A DNA stretch of 46,994 bases from Rhodobacteraceae bacterium Water-Bin34 (GCA_900197625.1 FZLS01000015.1:1-46994); one strand, 5' to 3'; positions 33,900-44,034 are shown, numbered from the stretch's first letter. Notes: generated by a model from the letters alone, not told the origin. Numbers and translations are program-made.

Positions 33900-35461
33900 A
33901 ACTAACTCACCTAATATTTGGCGGTAGCGCGTTTGCGCTACTGCTAGTATTAACTTTAGGCACCGTATTAGTTTTGTGGTTAAATGCAGATATTAAAACC
34001 ACATTAAGTCCTTCAGATTGGGCAACTATAAACTTCACAATTACTCAAGCCATAGTTTCAGCAACACTTTCCGTATTAATTGCAGTACCTACAGCTCGTG
34101 CACTCTTTTTCCGAAACTTTAAAGGGCGCCAATTTATTCTTACCATAATGGGTGCTCCTTTCATTTTACCAACTATTGTTGCTATTCTTGGAATTATAGC
34201 AGTATGGGGAAGATCTGGTTATATTTCTGAATTTATATCAAACTTTAGTATTAATCCTTTAAATATTTATGGATTTACGGGCGTGATTTTAGCTCACGTA
34301 TTTTTTAACATTCCACTAGCAACTCGTTTTATTATACAGGGTTGGTCAGCAATACCAATCGAGCACTTTAGATTATCTGCTCAGCTTGGAATTAATACGT
34401 CTGGTATTACACGGCATATTGAGTGGCCTATGTTAAAGTCAGTTATTCCAGGCATTTTTCTCTTAATATTTTTATTATGTATTTCAAGTTTTGCTGTTGC
34501 TCTCGCACTAGGCGGAGGGCCAAAAGCAACAACTATAGAATTGGCTATTTATCAATCACTAAGATTTGATTTTAACTTTGCAAAGGCTGCTCAACTTGGA
34601 ATAATTCAATTCAGCATTTGTGCAATCTTAGGCCTCATCACCATAATAGTTTCAAAGCCTGTTCAATTTTCACATGGCTTAGATAGAAAAGTAGAACGGT
34701 GGGACAGAACACATTTCCGCTATCTGTTATTTGATATTTTTATACTAACTTTAGTGTGTTTATTTCTATTTTTGCCATTATTTTCAATAATCATACGGGG
34801 CATTATACCCATCTTTAGCTTACCAAGTACTGTATGGATAGCAGCATTTAATTCTACAACAGTTGCAATAGTTTCTTCTTTCATTTCAATAGGTATGGCA
34901 CTCTCAATGTCTGGACTTATTGTTCGTATTTCACAAAAATTTCCCATTACATCACAATCAATGGAAATTGTCAGTTTTCTGACACTCGCAGCATCGCCAT
35001 TTATCATCGGTACTGGATTGTTTATTTTAATTTTTCCATACATGTCACCATTTATAATTGCTCTTCCAATTACAGCTCTAGTTAACGCAGCTATGGCATT
35101 ACCTTTTTCTCTAAGAATGATTTTACCAGCCATGGCGAACGCTGAAAAAAATTATGGTAAATTAGCTGATAGTTTAGGCATGACAAAATTTTCACGATTT
35201 CGTTTTGCGATTTGGCCAAGATTACGAAGACCAGTAGGCTTTTCTGCAGGATTAGCTGCAGCACTATCAATGGGAGATCTTGGTGTCATTACATTATTCG
35301 CACCTGCGGATGTAGCAACTTTGCCTTTAATTATGTATCGAATGATGTCTAGTTACCAAATATCAGCTGCATCTGGTGTTGCATTATTGCTAGTATCACT
35401 TAGCATCTTACTTTTCTGGGTTTTTGACCGAGGAGGCCAGCTTGAGCATAACGTTAGATAA
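33875..35461 (+). CDS. thiP: thiamine ABC transporter permease
   Basis: Inner-membrane permease with two fused halves (528 residues, about twelve helices), each with the cytoplasmic EAA-type coupling loop: HFRLSAQLGIN in the first half and ADSLGMTKFSRFRFAIWP in the second. It overlaps the end of thiB by 25 nt, and a GAGG site lies within the thiB end, so translation is coupled. Confidence 0.95.
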   Translation: MAYSTQQIKLTHLIFGGSAFALLLVLTLGTVLVLWLNADIKTTLSPSDWATINFTITQAIVSATLSVLIAVPTARALFFRNFKGRQFILTIMGAPFILPTIVAILGIIAVWGRSGYISEFISNFSINPLNIYGFTGVILAHVFFNIPLATRFIIQGWSAIPIEHFRLSAQLGINTSGITRHIEWPMLKSVIPGIFLLIFLLCISSFAVALALGGGPKATTIELAIYQSLRFDFNFAKAAQLGIIQFSICAILGLITIIVSKPVQFSHGLDRKVERWDRTHFRYLLFDIFILTLVCLFLFLPLFSIIIRGIIPIFSLPSTVWIAAFNSTTVAIVSSFISIGMALSMSGLIVRISQKFPITSQSMEIVSFLTLAASPFIIGTGLFILIFPYMSPFIIALPITALVNAAMALPFSLRMILPAMANAEKNYGKLADSLGMTKFSRFRFAIWPRLRRPVGFSAGLAAALSMGDLGVITLFAPADVATLPLIMYRMMSSYQISAASGVALLLVSLSILLFWVFDRGGQLEHNVR

Positions 35462-36140
35462 TATTAAATTAAGCCATGGCGCGTTCCATCTTTCAGCAAA
35501 TTTTAAAGTTGAAGCAGCTAAAAAAGTTGCCATAATTGGTCCTTCCGGTGGCGGTAAATCAACTCTTTTATCAACAATATCTGGATTTAAATTTCCTGAT
35601 CGAGGCAAAATTTTTATCAATGGGAATGACGTAACATCAACTCCACCATCTGAACGACCTGTAGCTTTATTATTTCAAGATCATAATTTATTTCCGCATC
35701 TTTCTGTTAAAAAGAATGTAAGTTTAGGAATCAATACAACATTAAACCTTTCAGAAACTGAGCACGAAATAGTTGATAAAGCTTTATCTCGTGTAGGGTT
35801 AAAAGATTATGATAAAAAAATGCCTTTTGAGCTTTCAGGTGGAGAACAGCAAAGAGTAGCATTGGCAAGGTGCTTGTTACGTAAGAAACCAGTGCTATGC
35901 TTAGATGAGCCATTTGCAGCATTGGGCCCTGCAATGAAAAAAGAAATGCTAAACTTAGTTAAAGAAATAGTAGAAAGTACAAATGCTACTTTACTAATGG
36001 TCACTCACCAACCTGAAGATGCAATATATATTTCAGATGAGACTATTCTAGTATCAGGCGGAATAGCTAACAATCCAGAGAATACAGCTGAATTATTCTC
36101 CGACCCATCTCCTGAACTGGTTGAATACTTAGGTGTTTAA
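35442..36140 (+). CDS. thiQ: thiamine ABC transporter ATP-binding protein
   Basis: ATPase that drives thiamine uptake, 232 residues. Walker A is GPSGGGKST, the Q loop LLFQDHNLFPHL, signature LSGGEQQRVALARCLL and Walker B PVLCLDEPFAALGP; the D-loop position usually occupied by Asp is Gly, which I recall as common in ThiQ of this group. The TTG at 35442 is chosen because GGAGG sits five bases upstream; the frame is open six codons earlier. Overlaps thiP by 20 nt. Confidence 0.93.
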   Translation: MSITLDNIKLSHGAFHLSANFKVEAAKKVAIIGPSGGGKSTLLSTISGFKFPDRGKIFINGNDVTSTPPSERPVALLFQDHNLFPHLSVKKNVSLGINTTLNLSETEHEIVDKALSRVGLKDYDKKMPFELSGGEQQRVALARCLLRKKPVLCLDEPFAALGPAMKKEMLNLVKEIVESTNATLLMVTHQPEDAIYISDETILVSGGIANNPENTAELFSDPSPELVEYLGV

Positions 36141-36161
36141 AGTTTTAACAAAAACATTAAA

Positions 36162-36188
36162 AAGGGCCCTGATTGTATCAGGACCCTT
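36162..36188. terminator. bidirectional terminator between thiQ and petC
   Basis: AAGGG-C-CCTGAT and ATCAGG-A-CCCTT form an eleven-pair stem with a C/A mismatch and a three-base loop. On the minus strand it is followed by a T run (ending the pet operon); on the plus strand the tail is AATTAATT, weaker. Confidence 0.85.
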
Positions 36189-36206
36189 AATTAATTAATT
36201 TTAATA

Positions 36207-36986
36207 TTAACCTTTACGCTTTATGTCCCGCCAAAGTTTTTTGTTAGTGAAATACAATAATACTCCTAACAAAATGAGCATTCCAACAGAGATTAAGCCC
36301 ACACGTTGCCTTGCCATCATTTTGGGCTCTGCAGTCCACATCAAGAAAGCAGAAACATCTTCGGCAATATGATGGACATCATTACTGTGCCCATCTGCAA
36401 ATTCAACCAACTCATCTGACAAAGGTGGAGACATTGCTATCCAACCACCAGGGAATGCTGTATTTTCATAAAAAGTAGTACCAGCCTGCTCTTTTTCTTT
36501 ACCGGTATATCCAGTCAAAACAGAAGCAATATATTCAGGGCCACCCATACCTTTGATAATTTGATTTATTCCTAAACCATTTGGTCCATGAAAACCTGCA
36601 CGTGCTTTGGCCATAAGTGATAAGTCAGGTGCGTTTTCCAGACCTGAACCTGGAAACTTATCAGAAGGTATTGCTGCTCGATCTTCATCTTTTTCAGCAT
36701 CATAAACCTCAAAATTATCAGCAGCATATGCCTTAACAGTTTCAGGATCTAAGTGTGGACCACCTTCATCACCCAAAGTTCTAAATGCAACCTGACGAAG
36801 TCCATGGCATGCAGAACAAACTTCTGTGTATACTTGTAAGCCACGTTGCAGTTGATACTGGTCAAATTTACCAAATGGTCCTTCAAATGAAAAATCAAAA
36901 TCTTCAATATGAGTTTCACCAGATTCTGCATTTGCATTTGTAACTAAACCAAAAGCAATTATCGCTGAAAGAAGTAGTTTTTTCAT
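36207..36986 (-). CDS. petC: cytochrome c1 of the bc1 complex
   Basis: Haem-bearing electron carrier of complex III, 259 residues. A cleavable signal peptide (about 1-20) is followed by the haem site CSACH (C57, C60, H61); a C-terminal membrane anchor lies at about 228-247. The axial methionine is probably in the late WIAMSPPL segment. Last gene of petABC; 20 nt follow petB. Confidence 0.95.
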   Translation of the reverse strand: MKKLLLSAIIAFGLVTNANAESGETHIEDFDFSFEGPFGKFDQYQLQRGLQVYTEVCSACHGLRQVAFRTLGDEGGPHLDPETVKAYAADNFEVYDAEKDEDRAAIPSDKFPGSGLENAPDLSLMAKARAGFHGPNGLGINQIIKGMGGPEYIASVLTGYTGKEKEQAGTTFYENTAFPGGWIAMSPPLSDELVEFADGHSNDVHHIAEDVSAFLMWTAEPKMMARQRVGLISVGMLILLGVLLYFTNKKLWRDIKRKG

Positions 36987-37006
36987 AATATAATATCCTC
37001 TTTCAA

Positions 37007-38296
37007 TTACTTAACTGTATTAGTTTTTGCTGGATAGTGTGCATCAAAATCAGCTTCAATTGTCTCTGGAACAGGTAAAGTTTTTTCTGTCCAACCAAGA
37101 ACTGGTAGAATTACCAAGAAATAAGCAAACCAATAAATTGCACCAATTAATGAAACCAGAGGGACCAAACCTTCAGCAGGTTGTGCTCCACACCACATAA
37201 GTAACATGAAATCAAACCCTAGAACCCAATATGCAATTTTAAATGTTGGGCGATATCGACCAGATCTAACCGGTGAAGTATCAGTCCATGGCGCCAAAGC
37301 CATAACAGCAATAGAGCCAAACATAGCTAGTACACCTAAGAATTTTGCATCTAAAAATAAAACATCAAAAGTAATTGCACGTAAAATTGCATAAAATGGT
37401 AAATAATACCATTCAGGTACAATGTGTGCAGGTGTCGCTAAGGGATTAGCTGGTATGTAATTATCTGGGTGTCCCAAATAATTTGGCATAAATCCTACAA
37501 TAGCCATGAAAATAATTAATATCATTACTAACGCGAATAAATCTTTAATTACATAATACGGCCAAAAAGGGACCGTATCTTTTTGAGCTTCAGCCTTTGA
37601 CTTACGGCGAACCTCTACTCCCGTTGGATTATTATTACCAGTAGTATGGAAAGCCCAAATATGAAGAGCCACTAAACCAACTATTACAAAAGGTAGTAAA
37701 TAATGGAGTGAGAAAAATCGATTTAGGGTAGCATTATCTACAGCAGGACCACCTAATAACCATTCTTGTAAAATACTTCCAACGCCAGGTATTGCACCAA
37801 ATAAACCCGTTATAACTGTAGCACCCCAAAATGACATCTGGCCCCAAGGAAGAACATAACCTAAAAATCCTGTTGCCATCATCATTAGATAAATCAGCAT
37901 GCCCAATATCCATGTTATCTCTCTAGGTGCTTTATATGAGCCATAATACAACCCTCTGAAAATATGAGCATAAACAGCAATAAAGAACAAAGATGCTCCA
38001 TTTGCATGCAAATATCGAAATGCCCATCCGCCATTAACATCGCGCATGATATGTTCAACTGAATCAAAAGCTAAATCAACATGGGGCGTGTAATGCATAA
38101 CTAGAATAATTCCAGTAATAATTTGCAGTGCTAAACAAAATGTTAACACAATACCCCATATCCACATCCAATTTAAATTCTTTGGAGTAGGGATTGTTAA
38201 TGTATCATATATAAGAGAAGCTATAGGTAAGCGCTCGTGAAACCATTTTTGCATGCCAGTTTTTGGCTTGTAATGATCGTGTGGAATTCCAGCCAT
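37007..38296 (-). CDS. petB: cytochrome b of the bc1 complex
   Basis: Eight-helix quinol-oxidising core subunit, 429 residues. Visible are the first helix region ([25 protein letters not shown]), the paired haem histidines in helices B and D (including [12 protein letters not shown] and [18 protein letters not shown]), the Q-site [15 protein letters not shown] (the PEWY motif) and the cd region. Ten nt after petA. Confidence 0.97.
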   Translation of the reverse strand: MAGIPHDHYKPKTGMQKWFHERLPIASLIYDTLTIPTPKNLNWMWIWGIVLTFCLALQIITGIILVMHYTPHVDLAFDSVEHIMRDVNGGWAFRYLHANGASLFFIAVYAHIFRGLYYGSYKAPREITWILGMLIYLMMMATGFLGYVLPWGQMSFWGATVITGLFGAIPGVGSILQEWLLGGPAVDNATLNRFFSLHYLLPFVIVGLVALHIWAFHTTGNNNPTGVEVRRKSKAEAQKDTVPFWPYYVIKDLFALVMILIIFMAIVGFMPNYLGHPDNYIPANPLATPAHIVPEWYYLPFYAILRAITFDVLFLDAKFLGVLAMFGSIAVMALAPWTDTSPVRSGRYRPTFKIAYWVLGFDFMLLMWCGAQPAEGLVPLVSLIGAIYWFAYFLVILPVLGWTEKTLPVPETIEADFDAHYPAKTNTVK

Positions 38297-38306
38297 GATC
38301 TTTCTC

Positions 38307-38873
38307 CTAACCCAATTTAATCGTATTAGCGTCTATAAATGTTGCAACAGGCACCGGTAAATTTTCAGGTGCAGGACCTTTACGAATTCGCCCAGCTGTA
38401 TCGTAGTGTGAACCATGGCATGGACAGAACCAACCACCAAAATCACCCGCGTCTCCCAAAGGAACACAGCCTAGGTGAGTACATACACCCATCATAACTA
38501 ACCACTCACCAGTTTCATCTAATGACCTATTAGAATCATCTGCATAAATTTCTGTTTCTCCAACAGCTGGAGAAGCATTAGCATTACGTGCATCTAAGTC
38601 AGGCAAATCTGTTAATGGAACAGACCGTGCAGCTTTTATTTCGTCAGATGTTCTACGTCTAATAAATACTGGTTTACCTAACCACTTCACAGTAATTTGA
38701 GTTCCAGGTTCAACATCAGATACATCTACTTCAATAGATGATAGAGCTTGAACATCAGCACTTGGGTTCATTTGATTGATCATTGGCCACACAGCAGCCC
38801 CACCAATAACTGCTCCAGTACCTGCAGTTGCCACGTATAAAAAATCGCGGCGGTTTCCTTTATCTTCGGACAC
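38307..38873 (-). CDS. petA: Rieske iron-sulfur subunit of the bc1 complex
   Basis: [2Fe-2S] subunit, 188 residues. Cluster ligands are C131 and H133 (CTHLGC) and C150 and H153 (CPCHGSHYD), with C136-C152 as the structural disulfide. A twin-arginine signal anchor ([19 protein letters not shown]) starts near residue 7. The GTG at 38871-38873 is chosen because AAGGGAG is nine bases upstream; the earlier ATG (38894) would place this ribosome site inside the gene. Confidence 0.95.
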   Translation of the reverse strand: MSEDKGNRRDFLYVATAGTGAVIGGAAVWPMINQMNPSADVQALSSIEVDVSDVEPGTQITVKWLGKPVFIRRRTSDEIKAARSVPLTDLPDLDARNANASPAVGETEIYADDSNRSLDETGEWLVMMGVCTHLGCVPLGDAGDFGGWFCPCHGSHYDTAGRIRKGPAPENLPVPVATFIDANTIKLG

Positions 38874-38927
38874 GATTAGCGTCTCCCTTGCCATGCCCTA
38901 CTTTCAGGGCGTAATAAACACTTAAAA

Positions 38928-38950
38928 TCAGACGGAATCTGACTGTCTGA
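38928..38950. promoter_or_regulatory. inverted repeat upstream of petABC, candidate operator
   Basis: TCAGAC (38928-38933) and GTCTGA (38945-38950) are perfect inverted arms 11 nt apart, with an extra TCTGA inside the gap, located 55 nt upstream of the petA start in the divergent region with trmL. Confidence 0.35.
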
Positions 38951-39022
38951 ACGCGGTTTACACGCACATGTTACATTCGTCTAGCGGCCTTTTGGACGCA
39001 CCAGCAAAACAAAGGTAAAAAA

Positions 39023-39466
39023 ATGCGATTAGCTAGTTATCAACCCGATATTGCACCTAATTTAGGCTCTATGATTCGACTATGCGCATGCTTTGGTGTT
39101 TCTCTAGACATCATTGAACCATGTGGATTTCCATTATCTTTGAAATCTCTACGTAGAAGCGCCATGGATTATGCAAATATCACAGACATGGTGCGTCATG
39201 ACTCATGGGATTCGTTTCAAACTAATCGTGAACCAGGTAGACTAATACTATTAACAACAAAAGCTGACGAAATTTTATGGGATTTCAAATTTGAGTCTAC
39301 TGATACATTAGTTATGGGTCGTGAAAGCGCAGGAGTTCCCAGCGAAGTCCATAATGCTTGCGATTCACACATCAAATTACCCATGTATGGTAAAGCTCGA
39401 TCACTCAACGTTGCTATGACCGCTGGGATGGCTCTGTCTGAAGCACTAAAACAAATTAGAAAGTAA
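39023..39466 (+). CDS. trmL: tRNA (cytidine/uridine-34 2'-O)-methyltransferase, TrmL type
   Basis: SPOUT-fold (SpoU) methyltransferase that methylates the wobble ribose of some tRNA-Leu species, 147 residues. The knot motifs are LVMGRESAGVP and RSLNVAMTAGMALSEAL; the N-terminal LASYQPDIAPNLGSMIRLC is the family's motif 1. Minimal length (no extra RNA-binding domain) fits TrmL. AAAGGT is the ribosome site. Single gene, divergent from petA. Confidence 0.9.
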   Translation: MRLASYQPDIAPNLGSMIRLCACFGVSLDIIEPCGFPLSLKSLRRSAMDYANITDMVRHDSWDSFQTNREPGRLILLTTKADEILWDFKFESTDTLVMGRESAGVPSEVHNACDSHIKLPMYGKARSLNVAMTAGMALSEALKQIRK

Positions 39467-39485
39467 ATAAATCAATCTTAGAAAA

Positions 39486-40100
39486 TTAAGGGAAGAAAAC
39501 TATAGGCTGATTATCAGCCCACTTAGGATTTTTTTCCATGATTGACTTAAACACATGCCAGTCAACAAACTCTTTATACCAATTAATTAATTTAGGGTAT
39601 TTTAAGCTTAAAAACCATTCAATATCCACATGAGCAAATTGCCTAATGAATGGTGCAATCCCAATATCTGCGAAACCACGGTTACTCCCAAATAAAAAAA
39701 TATTTTTTTCTAGTTTTTTCTCTAATAATTCGAGAAAATTCATAGCATTTTCTAAAACAAATTCCTGAGTATTATCGTTATATTTATTTGGATATTTATA
39801 TCTATCCAACCAAGGTTTAAAATTTTCATCACAATGTTTAACTAATTCACATTCGTCTATTTTGAAAAAATCATTTCCTAAAGCCCAAATCATTATATCA
39901 AAGCTTTCATCTATAACTTGATCATCATGACAAACTAATACAGGCACAGTGCCTTTGGGAGATAATTCTAACATTTGCCTTGGCTTCTCTCGTAGAACAA
40001 CTTCTCGTAATTCCACTTTAATGCCAGATAATGAAATCGCTAATCTAGCACGCATTGCATATGGGCATCGCCTAAAAGAATATAAAATTGGTATTTTCAC
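39486..40100 (-). CDS. glutathione S-transferase-family protein
   Basis: A 204-residue GST-like protein. The N-terminal thioredoxin-fold domain starts ILYSFRRCPYAMRARLAIS with a CPYA site and has SPKGTVPVL (cis-Pro) and DESFDIMIWAL (glutathione contact); the C-terminal domain is helical with FADIGIAPFIRQFAH. The C-P-Y-A motif relates it to glutaredoxin-2-like or omega-type GSTs with thiol-transfer activity. Substrate unknown. Its start overlaps the end of mtaB by 4 nt. Confidence 0.88.
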   Translation of the reverse strand: MKIPILYSFRRCPYAMRARLAISLSGIKVELREVVLREKPRQMLELSPKGTVPVLVCHDDQVIDESFDIMIWALGNDFFKIDECELVKHCDENFKPWLDRYKYPNKYNDNTQEFVLENAMNFLELLEKKLEKNIFLFGSNRGFADIGIAPFIRQFAHVDIEWFLSLKYPKLINWYKEFVDWHVFKSIMEKNPKWADNQPIVFFP

Positions 40101-41359
40101 TGCGCGATTAGTTGAGTTTGTGATTTGCTAACAATCTTTGCATTAACAATAGATCCTTTAATCTGATCTTTATTAAATAATACTTCAGTAAAACCCTCGG
40201 TTCGACCCATTCGTTCATTTTCAATTAATATATTATGCTCTAAGCCTATTTGCGCAGCTAAATGGTTCTGTACGGCCAATTCACCACGTGATCGTAAGCG
40301 AGCAGCACGTTCTTTTATAATCGATCTATCCATTTGTGGCATTCTAGCCGCAGGTGTACCTTCACGGGGTGAGAAAGGAAAAACATGTAACCATGTTAAA
40401 CCACAATCTTCTATTAATTTTAAACTATTCTCAAACATTTCCTCTGTTTCAGTAGGAAACCCAGCAATAATATCTGCACCATAAACTATGTCAGGCCTTA
40501 CACTTCTCATTTCCAAACAAAAATTGATTGCATCATCGCGTAAATGCCTTCTTTTCATTCTTTTCAAAATCATATCATCACCCGCTTGTAACGAAAGATG
40601 TAAATGTGGCATTAATCTCATTTCAGATGAAATAGCATCGATTAATGCAGGATCAGCTTCAATGCTATCAATCGAACTAATTCGCAATCTTGGCAAATCT
40701 GGCACGAGTTTTAAAATCCTTTGTACTAGATCTCCTAATTTTGGCATCAATGGCAAGTCAGCACCCCAACTTGTAATATCAACACCTGTAAGAACAACTT
40801 CATTATATCCAGTATCAACTAATCGTTTAATTTGATCTACAACCACTCCTGCCGGAACTGATCTTGAATTTCCGCGCCCATAAGGAATAATACAAAATGT
40901 ACACCTGTGATCACATCCATTCTGAACTTGAACATATGCTCTGCTGCGCGTTCCAAAGCCATCAATCAAATGCCCAGCAGTATTTTTAACTGACATGATG
41001 TCATCAACCATTACTTTTTCTGTTTTTCCAACAAAGTCTGGTTTATTTGAAATTTCATTCCAAGTATCAGAATTCATTTTTTCTGTGTTACCGACTACTA
41101 AATCAACTTCTGACATTTCTGAGAACGTTTTTGGTTCAATTTGGGCTGCACATCCAGTAACAATCATTTGAGAAGATGGATTATCTCTTCTTAGTTTTCT
41201 TATTTCTTGTTTAGATTTTCTGACGGCTTCTGCAGTAACCGCACATGTATTCACTACTACTACATCTTTCAAACCAGCAGCATTAGCTAATTCTTTCATT
41301 GCTTCGGTCTCATAAGCATTTAGCCGACAGCCTTGTGTCATAAATTTTGGCGTGTTCAT
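40097..41359 (-). CDS. mtaB: tRNA t6A37 methylthiotransferase MtaB
   Basis: Radical-SAM enzyme adding a methylthio group to t6A at position 37 of ANN-decoding tRNAs, 420 residues. The N-terminal domain has cysteines at 11 (TQGCRLNAYE), in NTCAVT and in GCAAQ for the second Fe-S cluster; the radical-SAM motif is CDHRCTFCIIPYGRG; a TRAM-like domain is at the C-terminus. Overlaps the dapF stop by 4 nt (ATGA). Confidence 0.93.
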   Translation of the reverse strand: MNTPKFMTQGCRLNAYETEAMKELANAAGLKDVVVVNTCAVTAEAVRKSKQEIRKLRRDNPSSQMIVTGCAAQIEPKTFSEMSEVDLVVGNTEKMNSDTWNEISNKPDFVGKTEKVMVDDIMSVKNTAGHLIDGFGTRSRAYVQVQNGCDHRCTFCIIPYGRGNSRSVPAGVVVDQIKRLVDTGYNEVVLTGVDITSWGADLPLMPKLGDLVQRILKLVPDLPRLRISSIDSIEADPALIDAISSEMRLMPHLHLSLQAGDDMILKRMKRRHLRDDAINFCLEMRSVRPDIVYGADIIAGFPTETEEMFENSLKLIEDCGLTWLHVFPFSPREGTPAARMPQMDRSIIKERAARLRSRGELAVQNHLAAQIGLEHNILIENERMGRTEGFTEVLFNKDQIKGSIVNAKIVSKSQTQLIAQ

Positions 41360-42198
41360 TTTACACTTTCCAAAAACTCAGAACTCAGAATACCCTTAAA
41401 TACAAATGAAGTGGGCCCTGTCATCCATATTCCATCTTCCAACCAATCAATACTCAATTGACCACCATCAAGATAAATATTTACATTTCGTTCAGTTAAT
41501 CCTTTCAGGTGAGCAGCAACTGTGACTGCACAAGCTCCTGAACCACAAGCCAGTGTTTCACCAGCACCACGCTCAAAAGTTCGCTGTCTAATATTTTTTC
41601 GATCTATAATTTGAATAAACTCAACATTTGTTTTCTTTGGAAATAACTCATGAGCTTCTATTTTTGACCCCCAGCCAACCAAATCAACTAAATTTACGTC
41701 ATCAACTACAAATACACAGTGTGGGTTACCCATACCTACAGCAGCTGGACGGCCTTCAATTGGCAATTCAAGTAAATCCACCTTTTCTTTTAATGGTATT
41801 AAATCCCAATCTAATTGTGGGTGACCCATATTAACGCTTATAAAACCATTTGAGCCTTTACGAGCAAGCAAAACTCCATTTCCAGTTTTTAGGGTTATTT
41901 CTTCTAAATTATTTTCGTCCATTATTAATCTAGCAACACACCTGCTGGCATTTCCACACGCATCAGATAATGAGCCATCAGAATTCCAAAATATCAGCTC
42001 AACATCAGCTTTTTGAGAGTTAGTCATTACTACCAATTGATCATAGCCAACACCAAAATGCCTCTCACCAATTGCTTTTGCAACTTGAGAAGTAATGGGT
42101 GATTCTGTTTTTCTTGCATCAATAATTACAAAATCATTGCCTAATCCATGCATTTTTAAAAACGGGACACCATTTGGGTACATTTCTAGATTTGTCAT
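41356..42198 (-). CDS. dapF: diaminopimelate epimerase
   Basis: Converts LL- to meso-diaminopimelate for lysine and peptidoglycan, 280 residues. The two active-site cysteines are C81 in DACGNASRC and the one in ETLACGSGACA; FLKMHGLGNDFVIID is the standard N-terminus. The start is taken as the ATG at 42198; six upstream codons are open and a later ATG (MYPNG) is also possible, none with a clear ribosome site. First gene of dapF-mtaB-GST. Confidence 0.93.
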   Translation of the reverse strand: MTNLEMYPNGVPFLKMHGLGNDFVIIDARKTESPITSQVAKAIGERHFGVGYDQLVVMTNSQKADVELIFWNSDGSLSDACGNASRCVARLIMDENNLEEITLKTGNGVLLARKGSNGFISVNMGHPQLDWDLIPLKEKVDLLELPIEGRPAAVGMGNPHCVFVVDDVNLVDLVGWGSKIEAHELFPKKTNVEFIQIIDRKNIRQRTFERGAGETLACGSGACAVTVAAHLKGLTERNVNIYLDGGQLSIDWLEDGIWMTGPTSFVFKGILSSEFLESVK

Positions 42199-42262
42199 GA
42201 TGATGATATAACCCAATCAAAACAATCATTCCAGATAGGTATTAATTTTATAACAATAGGAC

Positions 42263-42291
42263 TTGACCCTACTGTGTCATCATCATAATAC
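42263..42291 (+). promoter_or_regulatory. promoter of tRNA-Lys
   Basis: TTGACC (42263-42268), 17-bp spacer and TAATAC (42286-42291), followed by a GC-rich CGCGC discriminator typical of stable-RNA genes under stringent control. The predicted start is only a few bases before the mature tRNA. Confidence 0.8.
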
Positions 42292-42301
42292 GCGCTTTAG
42301 T

Positions 42302-42377
42302 GGGCCGGTAGCTCAGTTGGTAGAGCAACTGACTTTTAATCAGTAGGTCTCGGGTTCGAGCCCCGACCGGCTCACCA
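42302..42377 (+). tRNA. tRNA-Lys (anticodon TTT)
   Basis: A 76-nt cloverleaf: acceptor GGGCCGG/CCGGCTC (one G-U), D arm GCTC/GAGC, anticodon stem CTGA/TCAG with loop CTTTTAA (anticodon TTT), T arm CGGGG-type stem with loop TTCGAGC. The CCA end is encoded (CTC-A-CCA). The anticodon loop is the usual one for lysine. Confidence 0.97.
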
Positions 42378-42410
42378 CTTTTCTAAAATTTAATTAAAAG
42401 TGGTGATTTT
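42373..42410 (+). terminator. terminator overlapping the 3' end of tRNA-Lys
   Basis: CACCACTTTT (42373-42382) pairs perfectly with AAAAGTGGTG (42396-42405) and is followed by ATTTT. The left arm includes the last acceptor base, the discriminator and the whole CCA of the tRNA. Confidence 0.85.
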
Positions 42411-42434
42411 CCATAAAAATAAATAATTTAAGTG

Positions 42435-42464
42435 TTGTGTCGCTTTTAAACGTCCAAATATTAC
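42435..42464 (+). promoter_or_regulatory. candidate promoter of betCBA
   Basis: TTGTGT (42435-42440), 18-bp spacer and TATTAC (42459-42464), giving a leader of about 55 nt before betC. It lies just after the tRNA terminator. Confidence 0.4.
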
Positions 42465-42525
42465 TTTTACAAATAGTACATTTATATCAGTATTCTTGAA
42501 ATAGAGCGTTTTTATAGGAACCTTA

Positions 42526-44034
42526 ATGACAAAACCAAATTTATTAATTTTCATGGTAGACCAATTGAATGGAACATTTTTTCCAGACGGGCCAGCAGAT
42601 TGGCTTCACACGCCAAATTTGAAAAAATTAGCTGCTAAATCTACTAGATTCAAAAATTGTTATACAGCTTCTCCCTTATGCGCTCCAGGAAGAGCATCAT
42701 TCATGTCTGGTTTGTTGCCGTCAAAATCAAGAGTTTATGACAATGCAGCAGAATTTTCATCAGATATACCCACTTATGCTCATCACTTGCGACGAGCTGG
42801 GTATCAAACATGTTTATCAGGAAAAATGCATTTTGTAGGGCCTGATCAAATGCATGGCTTTGAAGAAAGATTAACAACAGATATTTATCCAGCTGATTTT
42901 GGCTGGACACCAGATTATCGCAAGCCGGGTGAAAGAATAGATTGGTGGTATCATAATATGAGTTCAGTTACAGACTCAGGTGTTGCTGAAATTTCCAATC
43001 AGATGGAATATGATGATGAAGTTGCATATAATGCAAAACGGAAAATTTATGATCTTTCTAGAGGTAAAGATAAACGACCATGGTCTTTAACAGTTAGCTT
43101 TACACACCCACATGACCCATATGTAGCGAGAAAAAAATATTGGGATTTATATGAAGATTGCGAACATTTAATGCCTACTGTTTCCGCGTTTAAATATGAA
43201 GATCATGATAACCATTCAAAACGTATTTTTGATGCTAATAATTGGAGAGATTTTGATATTTCAGAGGATGATATAAAACGCTCAAGGCGTGCATATTTTG
43301 CAAACTTAAGTTATCTTGATGATAAAATTGGTGAGATTTTAGAAGCTTTAGAAACTACAGATCAACAAGCCACAATTCTCTTTTTATCTGATCATGGGGA
43401 CATGCTAGGTGAGCGAGGGCTTTGGTTTAAAATGTCATTTTACGAAGGGTCAGCAAGAGTACCTTTAATGGTTTGTTCACCAGATATGGAGCCAGGCGTA
43501 ATTACTTATCCAGTTTCAAATATTGACCTAACACCAACACTTTGTGAATTGGCAAATATATCTATTGAAGAAATCGCTCCATGGTGTGAAGGCGAAAGTT
43601 TAGTACATTTGGGGCAAGGTGGAGAGCGTACAAGTCCGGTAGCAATGGAATACGCTGCGGAGGCATCATATTCACCTATGGTATCTCTTCGATATGGGCC
43701 CTGGAAATATAATAGGTGTTTATTAGATGAAGATCAGCTTTTCAATCTAGATGAAGATCCAAACGAATTAACTAATCTTATCAATGTTCAGAAACACCAA
43801 GGAACCTTAAATCAACTTCGAATTAAATCAGAAATACGGTGGAATTTAGATGAATTTGATGCTGATGTCCGTGAAAGCCAAGCTAAAAGGTGGATTGTTT
43901 ATGAGGCATTGCGTAACGGTAATTACTTTCCCTGGGACTACCAGCCACTACAAGATGCATCTGAACGTTATATGAGGAATCATATGAATTTGAATGAAGT
44001 TGAAAATAACAATAGATTCCCACGTGGTGAATAG
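42526..44034 (+). CDS. betC: choline-sulfatase
   Basis: Hydrolyses choline-O-sulfate to choline and sulfate, 502 residues. The type I sulfatase signature PLCAPGRASFMSG places the formylglycine precursor at C52 with R56; metal ligands appear at the start (MVDQL) and in LFLSDHGDMLGERGLW. The C-terminus (QAKRWIVYEALRNGNYFPWDYQP) is specific to the choline-sulfatase family. AGGAACC is the ribosome site. A formylglycine-generating enzyme must act on it, but none is in the window. Confidence 0.94.
   Translation: MTKPNLLIFMVDQLNGTFFPDGPADWLHTPNLKKLAAKSTRFKNCYTASPLCAPGRASFMSGLLPSKSRVYDNAAEFSSDIPTYAHHLRRAGYQTCLSGKMHFVGPDQMHGFEERLTTDIYPADFGWTPDYRKPGERIDWWYHNMSSVTDSGVAEISNQMEYDDEVAYNAKRKIYDLSRGKDKRPWSLTVSFTHPHDPYVARKKYWDLYEDCEHLMPTVSAFKYEDHDNHSKRIFDANNWRDFDISEDDIKRSRRAYFANLSYLDDKIGEILEALETTDQQATILFLSDHGDMLGERGLWFKMSFYEGSARVPLMVCSPDMEPGVITYPVSNIDLTPTLCELANISIEEIAPWCEGESLVHLGQGGERTSPVAMEYAAEASYSPMVSLRYGPWKYNRCLLDEDQLFNLDEDPNELTNLINVQKHQGTLNQLRIKSEIRWNLDEFDADVRESQAKRWIVYEALRNGNYFPWDYQPLQDASERYMRNHMNLNEVENNNRFPRGE

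Noticed and set aside
34720-35133. 137-codon minus-strand frame
   Set aside because: Antisense to thiP; the plus-strand permease has both EAA loops and is coupled to thiB and thiQ.
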